DNA of 64,000 nt from positions 215,283,622-215,347,621 of the forward strand of contig NC_053039.3 in the NCBI RefSeq assembly GCF_002575655.3, given 5' to 3'. A program made the translations under genes and the position numbers. Below the pieces are notes generated by a model that saw nothing but the letters and a program-made list of their open reading frames with translations, was not told where the DNA came from and did no database searches. Position 1 is the stretch's first letter; each line of letters begins with the position of its first letter. Shown here in pieces: positions 1 to 10,443 of the stretch. The stretch is from Aegilops tauschii subsp. strangulata (taxonomy: Eukaryota > Streptophyta > Magnoliopsida > Poales > Poaceae).

Positions 1-2631
1 ATTTGCATTAGGATACCGAGTGCACAAAATAGGATCATCACTCCCCGAAAATCAATAGAAACTCACAACAAGTGCAAGTGAGCATATAGGAAACAAAGCC
101 TAGCACTTGCAACAAACAAATGGTTGAGCAACATATAAAAGAGGCAACTTAAGAGTAGGCTCAACCAAAATGATGTGTGTGAGTCATGGCAAAGCACTTG
201 AGAAGACTAATGTACGAATGAGCATTAAGCATCAACATAGTCTTGGATAGTGGAGATACAAGGTGCATGACATGTCCTCCCCACACACACCAAGCAAAAG
301 GGTTCACAAGCACACTAAAAATGCAAAATGAATAACCAACACTTGTGACAACCCATGGTGAAGATAGAAGATGAAAGCCTCATCAAGACGAGGGATACCA
401 ATTAAGATGGCAAAAGCCTCGTAGAGATAAGCATGAGGAAGATAATCTTCACCACACAGGAGTGCATCAAGATGCAACGAGATAAGACATGCACTCAAGG
501 CAAAAGCTTTCACGGATCCACCAAAGAAATAACAAGAAAGACAAGGTGGACGTGAAAGAAAGGATATCATCTAGAGATGTAATTTCTCTCAAGTGTATAA
601 GGTTCTAGGTAGACGAGATCATGATGATATATATCTACAAAGAAGGATGTACACCCGAAATAGTTACAACACGAAGGGACAAGATATCCAAAAGGAAGTC
701 ATAGATATACTAATAAGATATTTGCTTGGAAGCATAGCACATGGCTAGATATGGTCTTATTGTACATAAATGAATTCCTACCACACAACCATCAAAGACA
801 TCACAACTAGCAACAAGAGATCATTGTTGGGATGCTTTGAGAAGGAAACAAGTATCACAAGAGAGAATGAATAACATGCCATGATACAACCTACACAAGG
901 TTGATGCAAGAAATGTGTGCATGACGTATATGAAGATACTTGTTACCGAGATAACATTGGAAGGATGTAGTAGATACCAATTAAAGGTACAAAGTAGTTC
1001 ATTGATCATACTAGCTTGACTCCAAAAAGCACATGGTGACAACACCTTCCTTGTGAGTGAGCCGAGCATCCAATGCATCTCCAATTGTTCCTAGAACAAC
1101 AACACAAACAAAATGGTACCCAAACTCATTGGGACCAAAGAGTTAGAAACACCAACAATACATAGGACAAACTCCACTAAATATGTGCATATAGATATGG
1201 AAATGAAGTTCATGCACATCTCATCCAATTTGATACTTGGTGGATTCCCCTATATATTGGGTCAAAGAGAGAAAGCATGCCACGGAAACTACATGAAGTT
1301 AATATGCATGCTCAAGACTTTCAAGAACCGATACGAAAGTACAAGGAAATACCAAGTGAAAAGAATACCAAATGGAGAAATCATCACTTGGAAGATATCA
1401 TTAAAAGATACATCAAGGAATGAGATATCCATTGGAACCCACACAATGTATCAAACTCCCAAAAGAGAGGATGGTTCCAAACAAACCAAGCTCTCTACAA
1501 AGTTTCATGATGGCACAAGTACCAAAAAGAAACGGCTTGCCGTCCACCAACACACACTTGATAAGGATCGCAAGATGAGTGTTTTATAGAAAATAGGATA
1601 GCTCCCCCAAGACTAGTGCATTATAGAGAATTTGCATTTGAATACAAAATGCACAAGGTGGGATCACCACTTTCACTATATCTAGAAAACACTAGACAAG
1701 ATCAAGAAATTAACAAGATCCACAAGTGGTATGGAAGACAAAGGGAGTTGATACATTCCTAGGCAAGAGAAAAAGCAAATAAAAGCAAAGGCCAATGTAA
1801 AGATGATCAATAATTTCTACCACACATAAGTGAGTACCAATTGTCAAAAGACAAGAAGTATTTGGAAATAATTCCCGGTGGTAGATAGCAAGGATATCCG
1901 ACATCATCTTCACACCAAACACAAGCAAATTGCAAATTGTAGAGCTAACATGCCACCTAGGAATAAGATAATTTACAATATCAACTCTAGGTGACAATAT
2001 CTCAAATGTACACATTTTCTAGGCTAGTAATATACACATAGCATATTACTCCCCCATAATGTGATACCAATTAAGGATAAACAAGAGGCAAAAAAGGAGG
2101 ATCCAACAAGAGATAAGTAATGGACTATTTAGAATTTGAATTTCTCATGAGAAGACATACCACATAGCGACTAGATAATCTTGAAATATCAATACTAGAT
2201 GGTATTACTCATGTACACACATTTATAGGATTGTGAGGTGCACAAAGCACATCACTCCCCCATAATGGGATATTCCATTAATCTCTCACAAGAGCCAACT
2301 AAGATACAAACAAGATGCACAAAGGCTCAACAAACGACACACATGTACATGAAGTGCAAACCAACATACCTATACTTGATTACTCAAGATAAGCAATTTG
2401 GAGACACAATCATATACAACCACATGCAAGGAACAAAACCAAAACATGCAACGGGGGCAAGTAACTTTTAATGTAAGCAATTTAAGTACAAGTTACCACA
2501 AGGAGGCACATTGGATAAGATATAAGCTTGATGATTCGATTGACTTGGCTTGAGACAATAAGAGTGATGAAGTCCCCTTAATTCTTCATAATGTAGCCAA
2601 GTCTCCAATGTCCTCCAACAACACCTATTGA
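1..2631. repeat. Non-coding interior of element B with degenerate internal repeats
   Basis: No conserved coding frame is seen; the open frames are short and compositionally ordinary. The stretch is built from degenerate repeated phrases: a 14-base phrase ACTCCCCCATAATG at 2048-2061 and 2254-2267 (206 apart), GATACCAATTAA at 394-405, 973-984 and 2063-2074, and related TGCACAAA..GGATCA..CACT blocks near 1-45 and 1625-1675. This is typical of the spacer between gag and the 3' LTR in pol-less elements. Confidence 0.6.
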
Positions 2632-3400
2632 TCAAGTATGAGCTAGTTGGTCCCCGACCAAGTTGGGTCCTAAGAGGTTAGTCACAATAGGCTTTGCTAC
2701 CCAAATGGTTCTTTTCTTGACACCACTTTGAGTACCAACAAATTTGGCAAACACATTGCCAACCTTATCCTTCCCAAGAGAATAGATATCATCAATTAGA
2801 ATAGGGTTGGATAAGGTACCATTCGTGCATGAAGAAGCGACGTGACCTTTTTCACGACATAGGTAGCAACGTCTACTCTTCACTTTCTTCTCACTTGATT
2901 TCTCAACTTGAGAAGCGTTAGATTGAGTCTTCTTGGGAAGAGGCCTTTCTTCAACTTGAGGTTGAGCATGAGAATGCACTTGTAGCCACTTCCCTTGTTG
3001 CTTGTCACTAATGGCCTTCTTCTTCAATGGGCAAGATCTAACATGGTGCCCTTCAATTTTGCACTTGAAGCAAATAATCTTGGCCAAATTCTTGACGTGT
3101 TCTTGGCCCTTCTTCTTGTTCATCTTGGACTTCTTCTTCTTGTTGGAGTTGAATCCAAGTCCACCTTTGTCATTGGGGGATTTTTGCACACTCAAGATAT
3201 TGTTGAGTGTGGATTTCCCTTCATGACACTTTTCCAAGTCTTTCTTCAAAGAAGTGACTTGGGCCTTGAGCTCTTTGATTTCCTCTACATGGTTAGTCTC
3301 AACACAAGTACTAGAGGAAGTATAAGCTTCATCATTGGAGCAACAAGGCAAGGAAAGCAATTCATCACAAGATACCAATGTTATGCATAGACGAATTACG
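2632..3400 (-). pseudogene. Zinc-knuckle C-terminal part of the element B gag-like gene (frameshifted)
   Basis: This frame continues the gag-like protein after a frameshift near 3385. It has a coiled, Lys-rich stretch followed by two CCHC zinc knuckles: CFKCKIEGHHVRSC and, about 70 residues on, CYLCREKGHVASSC. Such knuckles bind nucleic acid in retroelement Gag proteins. The frame stays open upstream to 3465, overlapping the previous frame by about 100 bases, but the upstream residues are not gag-like. The frame ends at a stop just after a weakly conserved tail. A programmed frameshift is possible in principle, but a simple one-base indel in an old copy is more likely. Confidence 0.6.
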
Positions 3401-5047
3401 AGGACTAGCACAAGGCAATATAGCATTTTGACTAAAAGTAGTGCTAATGTCCACATGAGTCTCACTAGATGTTACCTTAGCAATCATAGCCTCATGAGCT
3501 ATTTTTAGCACATTATGGGATACAAGAAGATCATCATGAGAGCTAGAAAGCTTTTCATGACTTTCTTCCAATTTCCCATAATTGCTAGATAGCAACTCAA
3601 GTTGAGCCCTTAGCTCAACATTCTCCTTTAAAATGGATGCTTCACAAGAAATAGATTTAGTAGCACAAGCATCATCATTAACAACAAGAGGAGAAGGCAA
3701 CTCGGCAAGCTCTTTTAAATAAGAAGCTTCAAGTTGAGCATGAGACTCGGTGAGTTTGATGAGCTCACCCTTGACGACCCTTGAGCCATTTTTGAGGTGC
3801 TCAAAATCCTCAAGGAGTCTAGCATGAGCAACTTCAAGCTTAGCATTTTTAGTTTCAAAAATATTGGCCACCTCAAGAGCTCTATCATGAGATTCCCTCA
3901 CTCTAGATAACTCTAGAGCAAAAGTCTCCTCAAGAGATTCCTTGGTGGTTTGTTCAAGTTCAAGAGCTTGAGAGAGGTCCGCAATCTCATTAGCGTAATC
4001 ACGCTCATGACCTTCCATTTTATCAATGGTGACCTCATGCTCCTCAAGACGAGATTCCAACTCATCAATATATTTCTTGCCCTCAATAGCAATAGACATG
4101 ATTTCCATGAAGTTGGAACGAGCAATTTTATTCTTAAGAAGAGATTTAAAAATTATTTCCCCCTTAACTTTTAAGGAGGCAACATCATCATTCTCTTCAT
4201 CATAATCGACATCATCATCACTCTTGCCATCATCAATATTACCACAAGATATATTGGGATTCAAAGTGGGAGATACCTTTGAAGCCTTGGCCATAAGGCA
4301 AAAAGCAATCGATGATGATGTAGGATCCCTTGAAGCACCGTTCAAGACCACATCTTGTTCCATGGAGTGTTGGGTTTCCTCTACATTGTTAGCACAACAA
4401 CTCGAGGAAATAGATACATTTTTATCATGGCAACAAGACATAGCAAGCATATCATCATGAGATTTGAGCAAGCATTTTCTACAAGATATGCAAGAACTTT
4501 TAACACAAGCATGTGAAACATTTAGAGTGCTCGAAGTGTTAAAGTCCAAAGGTGAAGCATTGCAATAATAAAGTGATGAAGGATCATAAAAAATAAGCTC
4601 ACTATAATCATTGCAATGAACACCACTACTCACCATATCATTACCTTGTGGCAAACCACATGTAGGTGAAGTAGAAGAAGTTGAGAATACTGTACGACCG
4701 GAGGTGGAAGGAGGACAATCATCTCCACAAATCTCGGACACGCCATATTTGTCTTGAAGCTTTGTCCACAACTCATAAGCATCCCGAAATGGCATGAGTT
4801 GAAATATAACTACATTGCTCAAAGCATCAAAAAGCACATTAGAAGCTTGAGCATTGATATAAGAGTTTTTCTCATCCTCTAAAGATAATCTTTGTGGATC
4901 CTTTGGAGGAGAAAAACCCATATCTACAATTCGCTCTAAATTTGGGTCCATGACCCTAAAGAGATTAAGCATGCGAATAACCCAAGCATCAAAATTTGTG
5001 CCATCGAAACTAAGAGTGTCAGAGAATCCTAAACCCCTAGTCGACAT
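3365..5047 (-). CDS. Copia-type gag-like protein (UBN2-like N-terminus, coiled coil)
   Basis: The start codon lies 40 bases inside the PBS, the normal place for a retroelement gag. The N-terminus (about residues 8-110) has the signature of copia gag proteins: SFDGTNFDAW, then a predicted helical block ending in ELWTKLQDKYG. Residues about 110-290 are low in recognisable motifs and rich in Ser, Cys and acidic residues. Residues about 300-540 form a long heptad-like coiled coil rich in Glu, Leu and Lys, suited to particle assembly. The frame ends at 3365 after a frameshift; the zinc-knuckle part follows in another frame. Length before the break is 560 residues, long for a copia Gag because of the coiled coil. 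No pol follows. Confidence 0.7.
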   Translation of the reverse strand: MSTRGLGFSDTLSFDGTNFDAWVIRMLNLFRVMDPNLERIVDMGFSPPKDPQRLSLEDEKNSYINAQASNVLFDALSNVVIFQLMPFRDAYELWTKLQDKYGVSEICGDDCPPSTSGRTVFSTSSTSPTCGLPQGNDMVSSGVHCNDYSELIFYDPSSLYYCNASPLDFNTSSTLNVSHACVKSSCISCRKCLLKSHDDMLAMSCCHDKNVSISSSCCANNVEETQHSMEQDVVLNGASRDPTSSSIAFCLMAKASKVSPTLNPNISCGNIDDGKSDDDVDYDEENDDVASLKVKGEIIFKSLLKNKIARSNFMEIMSIAIEGKKYIDELESRLEEHEVTIDKMEGHERDYANEIADLSQALELEQTTKESLEETFALELSRVRESHDRALEVANIFETKNAKLEVAHARLLEDFEHLKNGSRVVKGELIKLTESHAQLEASYLKELAELPSPLVVNDDACATKSISCEASILKENVELRAQLELLSSNYGKLEESHEKLSSSHDDLLVSHNVLKIAHEAMIAKVTSSETHVDISTTFSQNAILPCASPRNSSMHNIGIL

Positions 5048-5087
5048 CCTTACTCTCTAGGAGGTTAAGCCCTATAAAGAGGGACGA

Positions 5088-5100
5088 GGCTCTGATACCA
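5088..5100 (-). other. Primer-binding site of element B (initiator tRNA-Met type)
   Basis: On the minus strand the sequence TGGTATCAGAGCC follows the LTR end (..CTTTCA) after two bases. This matches the 3' end of plant initiator tRNA-Met, the usual primer of copia and many gypsy elements, and fixes both the element's direction and the inner LTR edge at 5103. Confidence 0.85.
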
Positions 5101-5102
5101 AT

Positions 5103-7658
5103 TGAAAGATCGTCGATGTCGCCTAGAGGGGGGGTGAATAGGCGCTTTAAAATAATTACGGTTTAGGCTTGAACAAATGCGGAATAAACCTAACGGTTAA
5201 TTTGTCAAGCACAAAACCAAAAACAATTAGGCTCACCTATGTGCACCAACAAGTTATGCTAAGCAAGATAAACAACTATGTGATAGCAAGATATATAACA
5301 AGGAACACTACGGCTATCACAAAGTAAAGTGCATAAGTAAAGGGGCTCGGGTAAGAGATAACCGAGGCACGCGGAGACGACGATGTATCCCGAAGTTCAC
5401 ACCCTTGCGGATGCTAATCTCCGTTTGGAGCGGTGTGGAGGCACAATGCTCCCCAAGAAGCCACTAGGGCCACCGTAATCTCCTCACGCCCTCGCACAAT
5501 GCAAGATGTCGTGATTCCACTAAGGGACCTTGAGGGCGGTCACCGAACCCGTACAAATGGCAACCCTTGGGGGCGGTCACCGAACCCGTACACTTTGGCA
5601 ACCCTTGGGGGCGGTCACCGGAACCCGTCAAATTGCTCGGGGCGATCTCCACAACCTAATTGGAGACCCCGACGCTTATCCGGAGCTTTACACCACAATG
5701 ATTGAGCTCCGAACACCACCAACCGTCTAGGGCGCCCAAGCACCCAAGAGGAACAAGCTCAAGGGCACCAAGCACCCAAGAGTAATAAGCTTCTCAACTT
5801 GTAACTTCCACGTATCACCGTGGAGAACTCAAACCGATGCACCAAATGCAATGGCAAGGGCACACGGAGTGCCCAAGTCCTTCTCCCTCAAATCCCACCA
5901 AAGCAACTAATGCTAGGGAGGAAAAAGAGAGGAAGAACAAGAAGGAGAACACCAAGAACTCCAAGATCCAGATCCAAGGGGTTCCCCTCACATAGAGGAG
6001 AAAGTGATTGGTGGAAATGTGGATCTAGATCTCCTCTCTCTTTTCCCTCAAAAACTAGCAAGAATCCATGGAGGGATTGAGAGTTAGCAAGCTCGAAGAA
6101 GGTCAACAATGGGGGAAGAACACGAGCTCAAAAAGATAAGTCTCAATGGGGAAGAAGACCCCCTTTTATAGGTGGGGAGAAATCCAACCGTTATCCCCTC
6201 ACTCAGCCCGCACGACGCGGTACTACCGCACCGAGCTGCGGTACTACCGCGGTTGGCTGCGGTACTACCGCTGCAGGTTGCGGTACTACCGCTTGTGCGG
6301 CACTAGCCAGATGAAGGCATGTTGCACAGGGCAACGAGCGGTAGAGCCACTGGAGCGGTACTACCGCGCGCCCCTACGGTACTACCGTAAGGTAGGCAAC
6401 ACTAGGCGCAGAGGAAGCACGGAAGTAAAAAAATTACTTCCGTACCTACTTCCGCTAAGGGAGGACCTGCGCAAAAATCCGGCACGGTACTACCGCACAC
6501 GTGGAGCGGTACTACCGCGTAGGGCACGGATGTAAAAAATTACATCCGCCCCTACTTCCGCTCATGCTGTTGTGCCTGGCCAGAGGCCACGGTACTACCG
6601 CTGCCACAGAGCGGTACTACCGTGAGCACCTACAGTACTACCGCAAGGGCCTGCGGTACTACCGCTCCGGAGAGCGGTACTACCTCATGCCCCAGATCAG
6701 CAACACTAGGAGTCCTTCATTTTGCAGAGAAGACAACAGAGGGAAACAATAAAACCAGAACTGCCATAACTTCTGCAAATGAGCTCCGAATTGAGCAAAC
6801 TCAAGTTTGTTGGATAGAGGAAGACGAGTAGCATCAAAACAGCGACTTATCATCAAGATGACCATAAGCTCCAAAACTCACAAAGAGAAGAACCAAACAA
6901 GAACCAATAAAGATGACGCAAGGATGCAATGGTTTGAGCTCTCTACGAATGATACGATAAAGCTACTCATCGAGAGCCCCCCTTGATAGTACGGCAATCG
7001 ATCCTATAACCCGGTCTCCCAACTACCATCATGAGACTGGTAAAATAGAAAACCTATCAAGGGAAAACCTTTGCCTTGCACATGGTCCACTTGAGCTAGA
7101 TGAAGACGATCTTGACTCCCTCAAGTTGGACCACCTTTCTTGAATGCGATGGCTCGATGAAGACTAGTTGATTGCTCCCCCATACTCCACTATGGGTGAG
7201 CCACTCTTTCGCACATCTTCACAAGTCCATTGTCACCACAATGGACGACAAGCTTCAAGCATTTGATCTCTTCGTGATGCTTCCTTGAACTTGCACACCG
7301 CAACCTAACCCCACAAAGAACTCTTACGAAGATCATGGGTTAGTACACAAAGCGTAATTGAGAATGCTTACCATACCATGGGATCTCTTGATCCCTCTCG
7401 GTACATCTTCTATGCTTTGTGTGTTGATCAGCTTGATTCACTCTTTTACTTAGTCTTGATCAACCTCTCACAAGACCAATCTTTAGGTAATTCCTTGAAT
7501 AGCACCTTGGTCATCACAAACTCTCCTTGAAACCAACAAATGTACTCCAAGAAAATCCGATGGACAAAACCTTCAAATATAACTCAAGGCAACCATTAGT
7601 CCATAGAGATTGTCATCAATTACCAAAACCAAACATGGGGGCACCACATGTACTTTCA
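5103..7658 (-). mobile_element. 5' LTR of element B (2556 bp)
   Basis: The LTR is bounded by the perfect inverted hexamer TGAAAG/CTTTCA (5103-5108 and 7653-7658). Its inner edge is fixed by the PBS, and its outer edge by continuity with element A LTR sequence from 7659. It holds a block of 13 copies of a palindromic 13-mer (6217-6686) and long AT-rich stretches. Several open frames cross it, but none resembles a protein. Confidence 0.75.
6217..6686. repeat. Thirteen interspersed copies of the palindrome GCGGTACTACCGC
   Basis: Copies start at 6217, 6238, 6259, 6280, 6355, 6376, 6484, 6505, 6589, 6611, 6632, 6653 and 6674. Many are spaced exactly 21 bases apart, and several carry one change at an edge. 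The core is self-complementary around GTAC. Two longer palindromes with A/T centres lie among them near 6418-6442 and 6526-6547. The open frames through this block are simply repeats of RYYR. Confidence 0.9.
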
Positions 7659-8606
7659 TACTCAATCCACACAAAGAACTACAAAGTGACCCCAAAGTTT
7701 CTATCGGTGAAAAGATAATAAAAATGTGCATCAACCCCTATGCATAGATTACCCCAATATCACCGCGGGAATCCGCAAGTTGAGTGCCATAACGTATATC
7801 AAGTGAATCAATATGATGCCTCATTGTCACCTCAAGTATTCATACCGCAAGACATAAATCATGTGTTCTCAAATCTGAATATTCAATCCGACATGACAAA
7901 ACTTCAAAGGGAAAAGATTCAATTCATCACAACAAGAGTATAGAGGGGAGAAACATCATATGATCCATCTATATTAACGAAGCCCATGATATAGATCACG
8001 AGAGAGGGAGATTAAACACATAGCTACTGGTACAAACCCTCAGCCCCGAGGGTGGGCTACTCCCTCCTCATCATGGTGGCCGCCGGGATGATGAAGATGG
8101 CCATCGGAGATGATTCCCCCCTCCGGCAGGGTGCCGGAACAGGCTCCCGATTGGTTTTCGGTGGCTACAGAGGCTTGCAGCGGCGGAACTTCCGATCTAG
8201 GTTAACCCCGAAGGGTTTCGGAATATTTGGGAATTTATAGTGCAAAGAGGGGGTGCGGGAGGCCACCGAGGTGGGCACAACCCACCTGGGCGAGCCAGGT
8301 GGGCCTGGCACGCCCTGGTGGGTTGTGCCCCCCTCGGGGCAATCCCAGGTGCTGCTCTGGCCCATCGGGAGTCTTCTGGCCCATAAAAAATCGACAAAAA
8401 GTTTCGCGGTGTTTGGACTCCGTTTGATATTTATTTTCTGCGATGTAAAAAACATGCAAAAACAGCAACTGGCACTTGGCACTATGTCAATAGGTTAGTC
8501 CCAAAAAATGATATAAAGTTGCTATAAAATGATTGTAAAACATCTAAGAATGATAAAATAACAGCATGAATACTTCATAAATTATAGATATGTTGGAGAC
8601 GTATCA
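7659..8606 (-). mobile_element. 3' LTR of element A, 5' part only (interrupted by element B)
   Basis: On the minus strand it begins TGATACGTCTCCAAC at 8606 directly after a purine-rich tract, which marks it as the 3' LTR. The sequence runs to 7659 and stops where the LTR of B begins. The missing portion is represented by the other LTR at 31177-31622, which holds the LTR's far end. It contains a GC-rich inverted segment near 8270-8330 with CACAACCCACC and its complement. Confidence 0.75.
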
Positions 8607-8620
8607 GCATCCCCAAGCTT
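8607..8620 (-). other. Polypurine tract of element A
   Basis: Read on the minus strand, AAGCTTGGGGATGC ends exactly where the 3' LTR begins (TGATACG). This is the expected position of the plus-strand primer. Six further copies or near copies occur inside the element. Confidence 0.75.
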
Positions 8621-10443
8621 AATTCCTACTCGTCCTCGAGTAGGTAAATGATAAAAGAAATAATTTATGAAGTGTGAATGCTAGCAAAGTGCACAAGTTT
8701 GATGAATGATAATTTCAATCACTTTTCCTAGCATCATAACAATAATTCTTTCTTATGAAACTTCTCATGTTTATAGTAGTAACCAACTCACATGTTAAGG
8801 TTCAAAGAATGAATTCTCTTGAAACTCAACAACCTATGTTCTTAGTCACCAAGCAATTGCAATTCAACTTATTCAACGGAGTTTAAGTAAGAGCTCCACA
8901 TACTCAACCATCATATAGTCTTCTATGATTTCTAACACTCGCCGCGTACACATGAGCAAAACGTTTCAACCGGACACATAGATAGATAGGGGCTTATTGT
9001 TTTGCCTCCCAACGTATTCACCACAAGGGTGATGTCAACAATAATAACTCATGCTACCCATATTCAACTGGACATATGTGCCTAGACCTTTCCTCACCAC
9101 ATGATGCTTGCCAAAAGAGAAAAATAAAAAGGAATAGAGAGAAAAACTTTGACTCTCTACATAAAAATAAATACTGAATAGCAAAAGATAGGCCCTTCGC
9201 AGAGGGAAGCAGAGGTTGCCATGCGCTTGTTTGTTTTTATGCTCAACCCCTTAGTGCAAGAGAACGTCATGTTATATTGCCCCTTATGATAACAACCTTT
9301 ATTATGCAGTCCGTCGCTTTTATTGCTTTGCCATCACAAGTTCGTACAACGCTCAATTTTCTCTTACACTAAATGATCTAACACTTTTAGAAGCAATTTT
9401 TATTGCCTTTTTGCACTGATGACAACTTACTTGCAGGATCTTGCTCAATCCATAGGTAGGTATGGTGGACACTTGAAAATAAGATTTGTGATTAAGGGTT
9501 TTTGGATGCACAAGTAGTATCTCTACTTAGTGCAGATTTTTTGGCTAGCAAAGATGGGGGCAAGCACCACATGTTGAAGGATCTATGACAATATAACTTC
9601 TATGTGAATATGAACAAACATAAATCATTATGTTGTCTTCCTTGTCCAACATCAACAATTTTGGCATATAATATTTTGATGGGGGCTCACAATCACAAAA
9701 GATTTCTACGATAGTGTATTTGCATGTGAAAGTTCTCTTCCTTATACTAATTATTCTTGAATTGCTTGTATGACCAAAATTGTGATTGTCAAGACTCAAA
9801 AGATTTCACTTTCTAAACCCAATGTGAAGATACCACTAGGCATGATATGAACATATAATTTCAACTTCATTACATTCAATTTATTCAACAATTTACTCAT
9901 AGGATATAAGTGAAGCACAAGAGTAAATGACAACCTACTCCAAAAAGATATAAGTGAAAATCAAGCGAGTAGTTATTTAAATGGGTAGCTATTTGAGGAC
10001 TCTCTCTTATTTAAAAACTTTCAGATCTAAGTACTTTATTAAACCATCAAGCAAAATGAAAATAAAATGACATTCTAAGAATAGCACACATCATGTGAAG
10101 AAGAAAAAACTTAGGCTCAACCGATACTAACCGATAATTGTTGACGAAGAAAGGTGGGATGCCTACCGGGGCATCCCCAAGCTTAGATGCTTGATACTTC
10201 TTGAAATATCATCTTGGGATGCCTTGGGCATCCCCAAGCTTGAGCTTTTGTGTCTCCTTAATTCTTCTCATATCAGGTTTCCCCAAATCTCAAAAGCTTC
10301 ATCCACACAAAACTCAACAGGAACTCGTGAGATAAGTTACTATAAACCAATGCAAAAACTTTATCATTCTCTACTGTAGCAAATCACTAAAATTATTATT
10401 CAACACTGCATACTAAATGCCTCTGCATATTTAATACTCCTAT
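8621..10443. other. Element A interior, non-coding
   Basis: AT-rich sequence with no credible coding frame. Two polypurine-like copies (10171-10184, 10228-10241) lie near the end, the first inside a hairpin in which GGGATGCC pairs with GGCATCCC. The stretch ends at the CCTAT target site of element D. Confidence 0.6.
10439..10443. repeat. Target-site duplication CCTAT of element D (left copy)
   Basis: CCTAT at 10439-10443 is repeated exactly at 23597-23601, immediately outside the two LTR ends. Five bases is the usual duplication for LTR retrotransposons and proves both ends of D. Confidence 0.9.

Larger units (their letters stand above)
1..7658 (-). mobile_element. Non-autonomous copia-like LTR retrotransposon (element B), truncated by window edge
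   Basis: The element reads right to left: LTR (5103-7658), a 2-base gap, a primer-binding site for initiator tRNA-Met, a gag-like gene, then about 2.6 kb of non-coding DNA to the window edge. The 3' LTR would lie outside the window. No protease, integrase, reverse transcriptase or RNase H motif is seen between the gag-like gene and position 1, so this looks like a large derivative that depends on another element. The LTR ends directly against sequence continuous with the LTR of element A, so B was inserted there. Clade by gag type and PBS is copia-like; the family name is not assigned. Confidence 0.75.

Noticed and set aside
2995..3390. Plus-strand open frame of 131 codons opposite the zinc-knuckle region
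   Set aside because: Shadow of the Gag-like gene; hydrophobic composition results from reading the complement of a Lys/Glu-rich coding sequence.
6217..6686. CRISPR-like array of regular short repeats
   Set aside because: Repeats are 13-base palindromes with 8-base gaps in a plant LTR; no spacers of constant length, no cas genes, eukaryotic context.
5433..6752. Several 60-130 codon frames in the LTR of element B
   Set aside because: They translate the palindromic repeat (RYYR units) or short GC-rich duplications and have no protein character.
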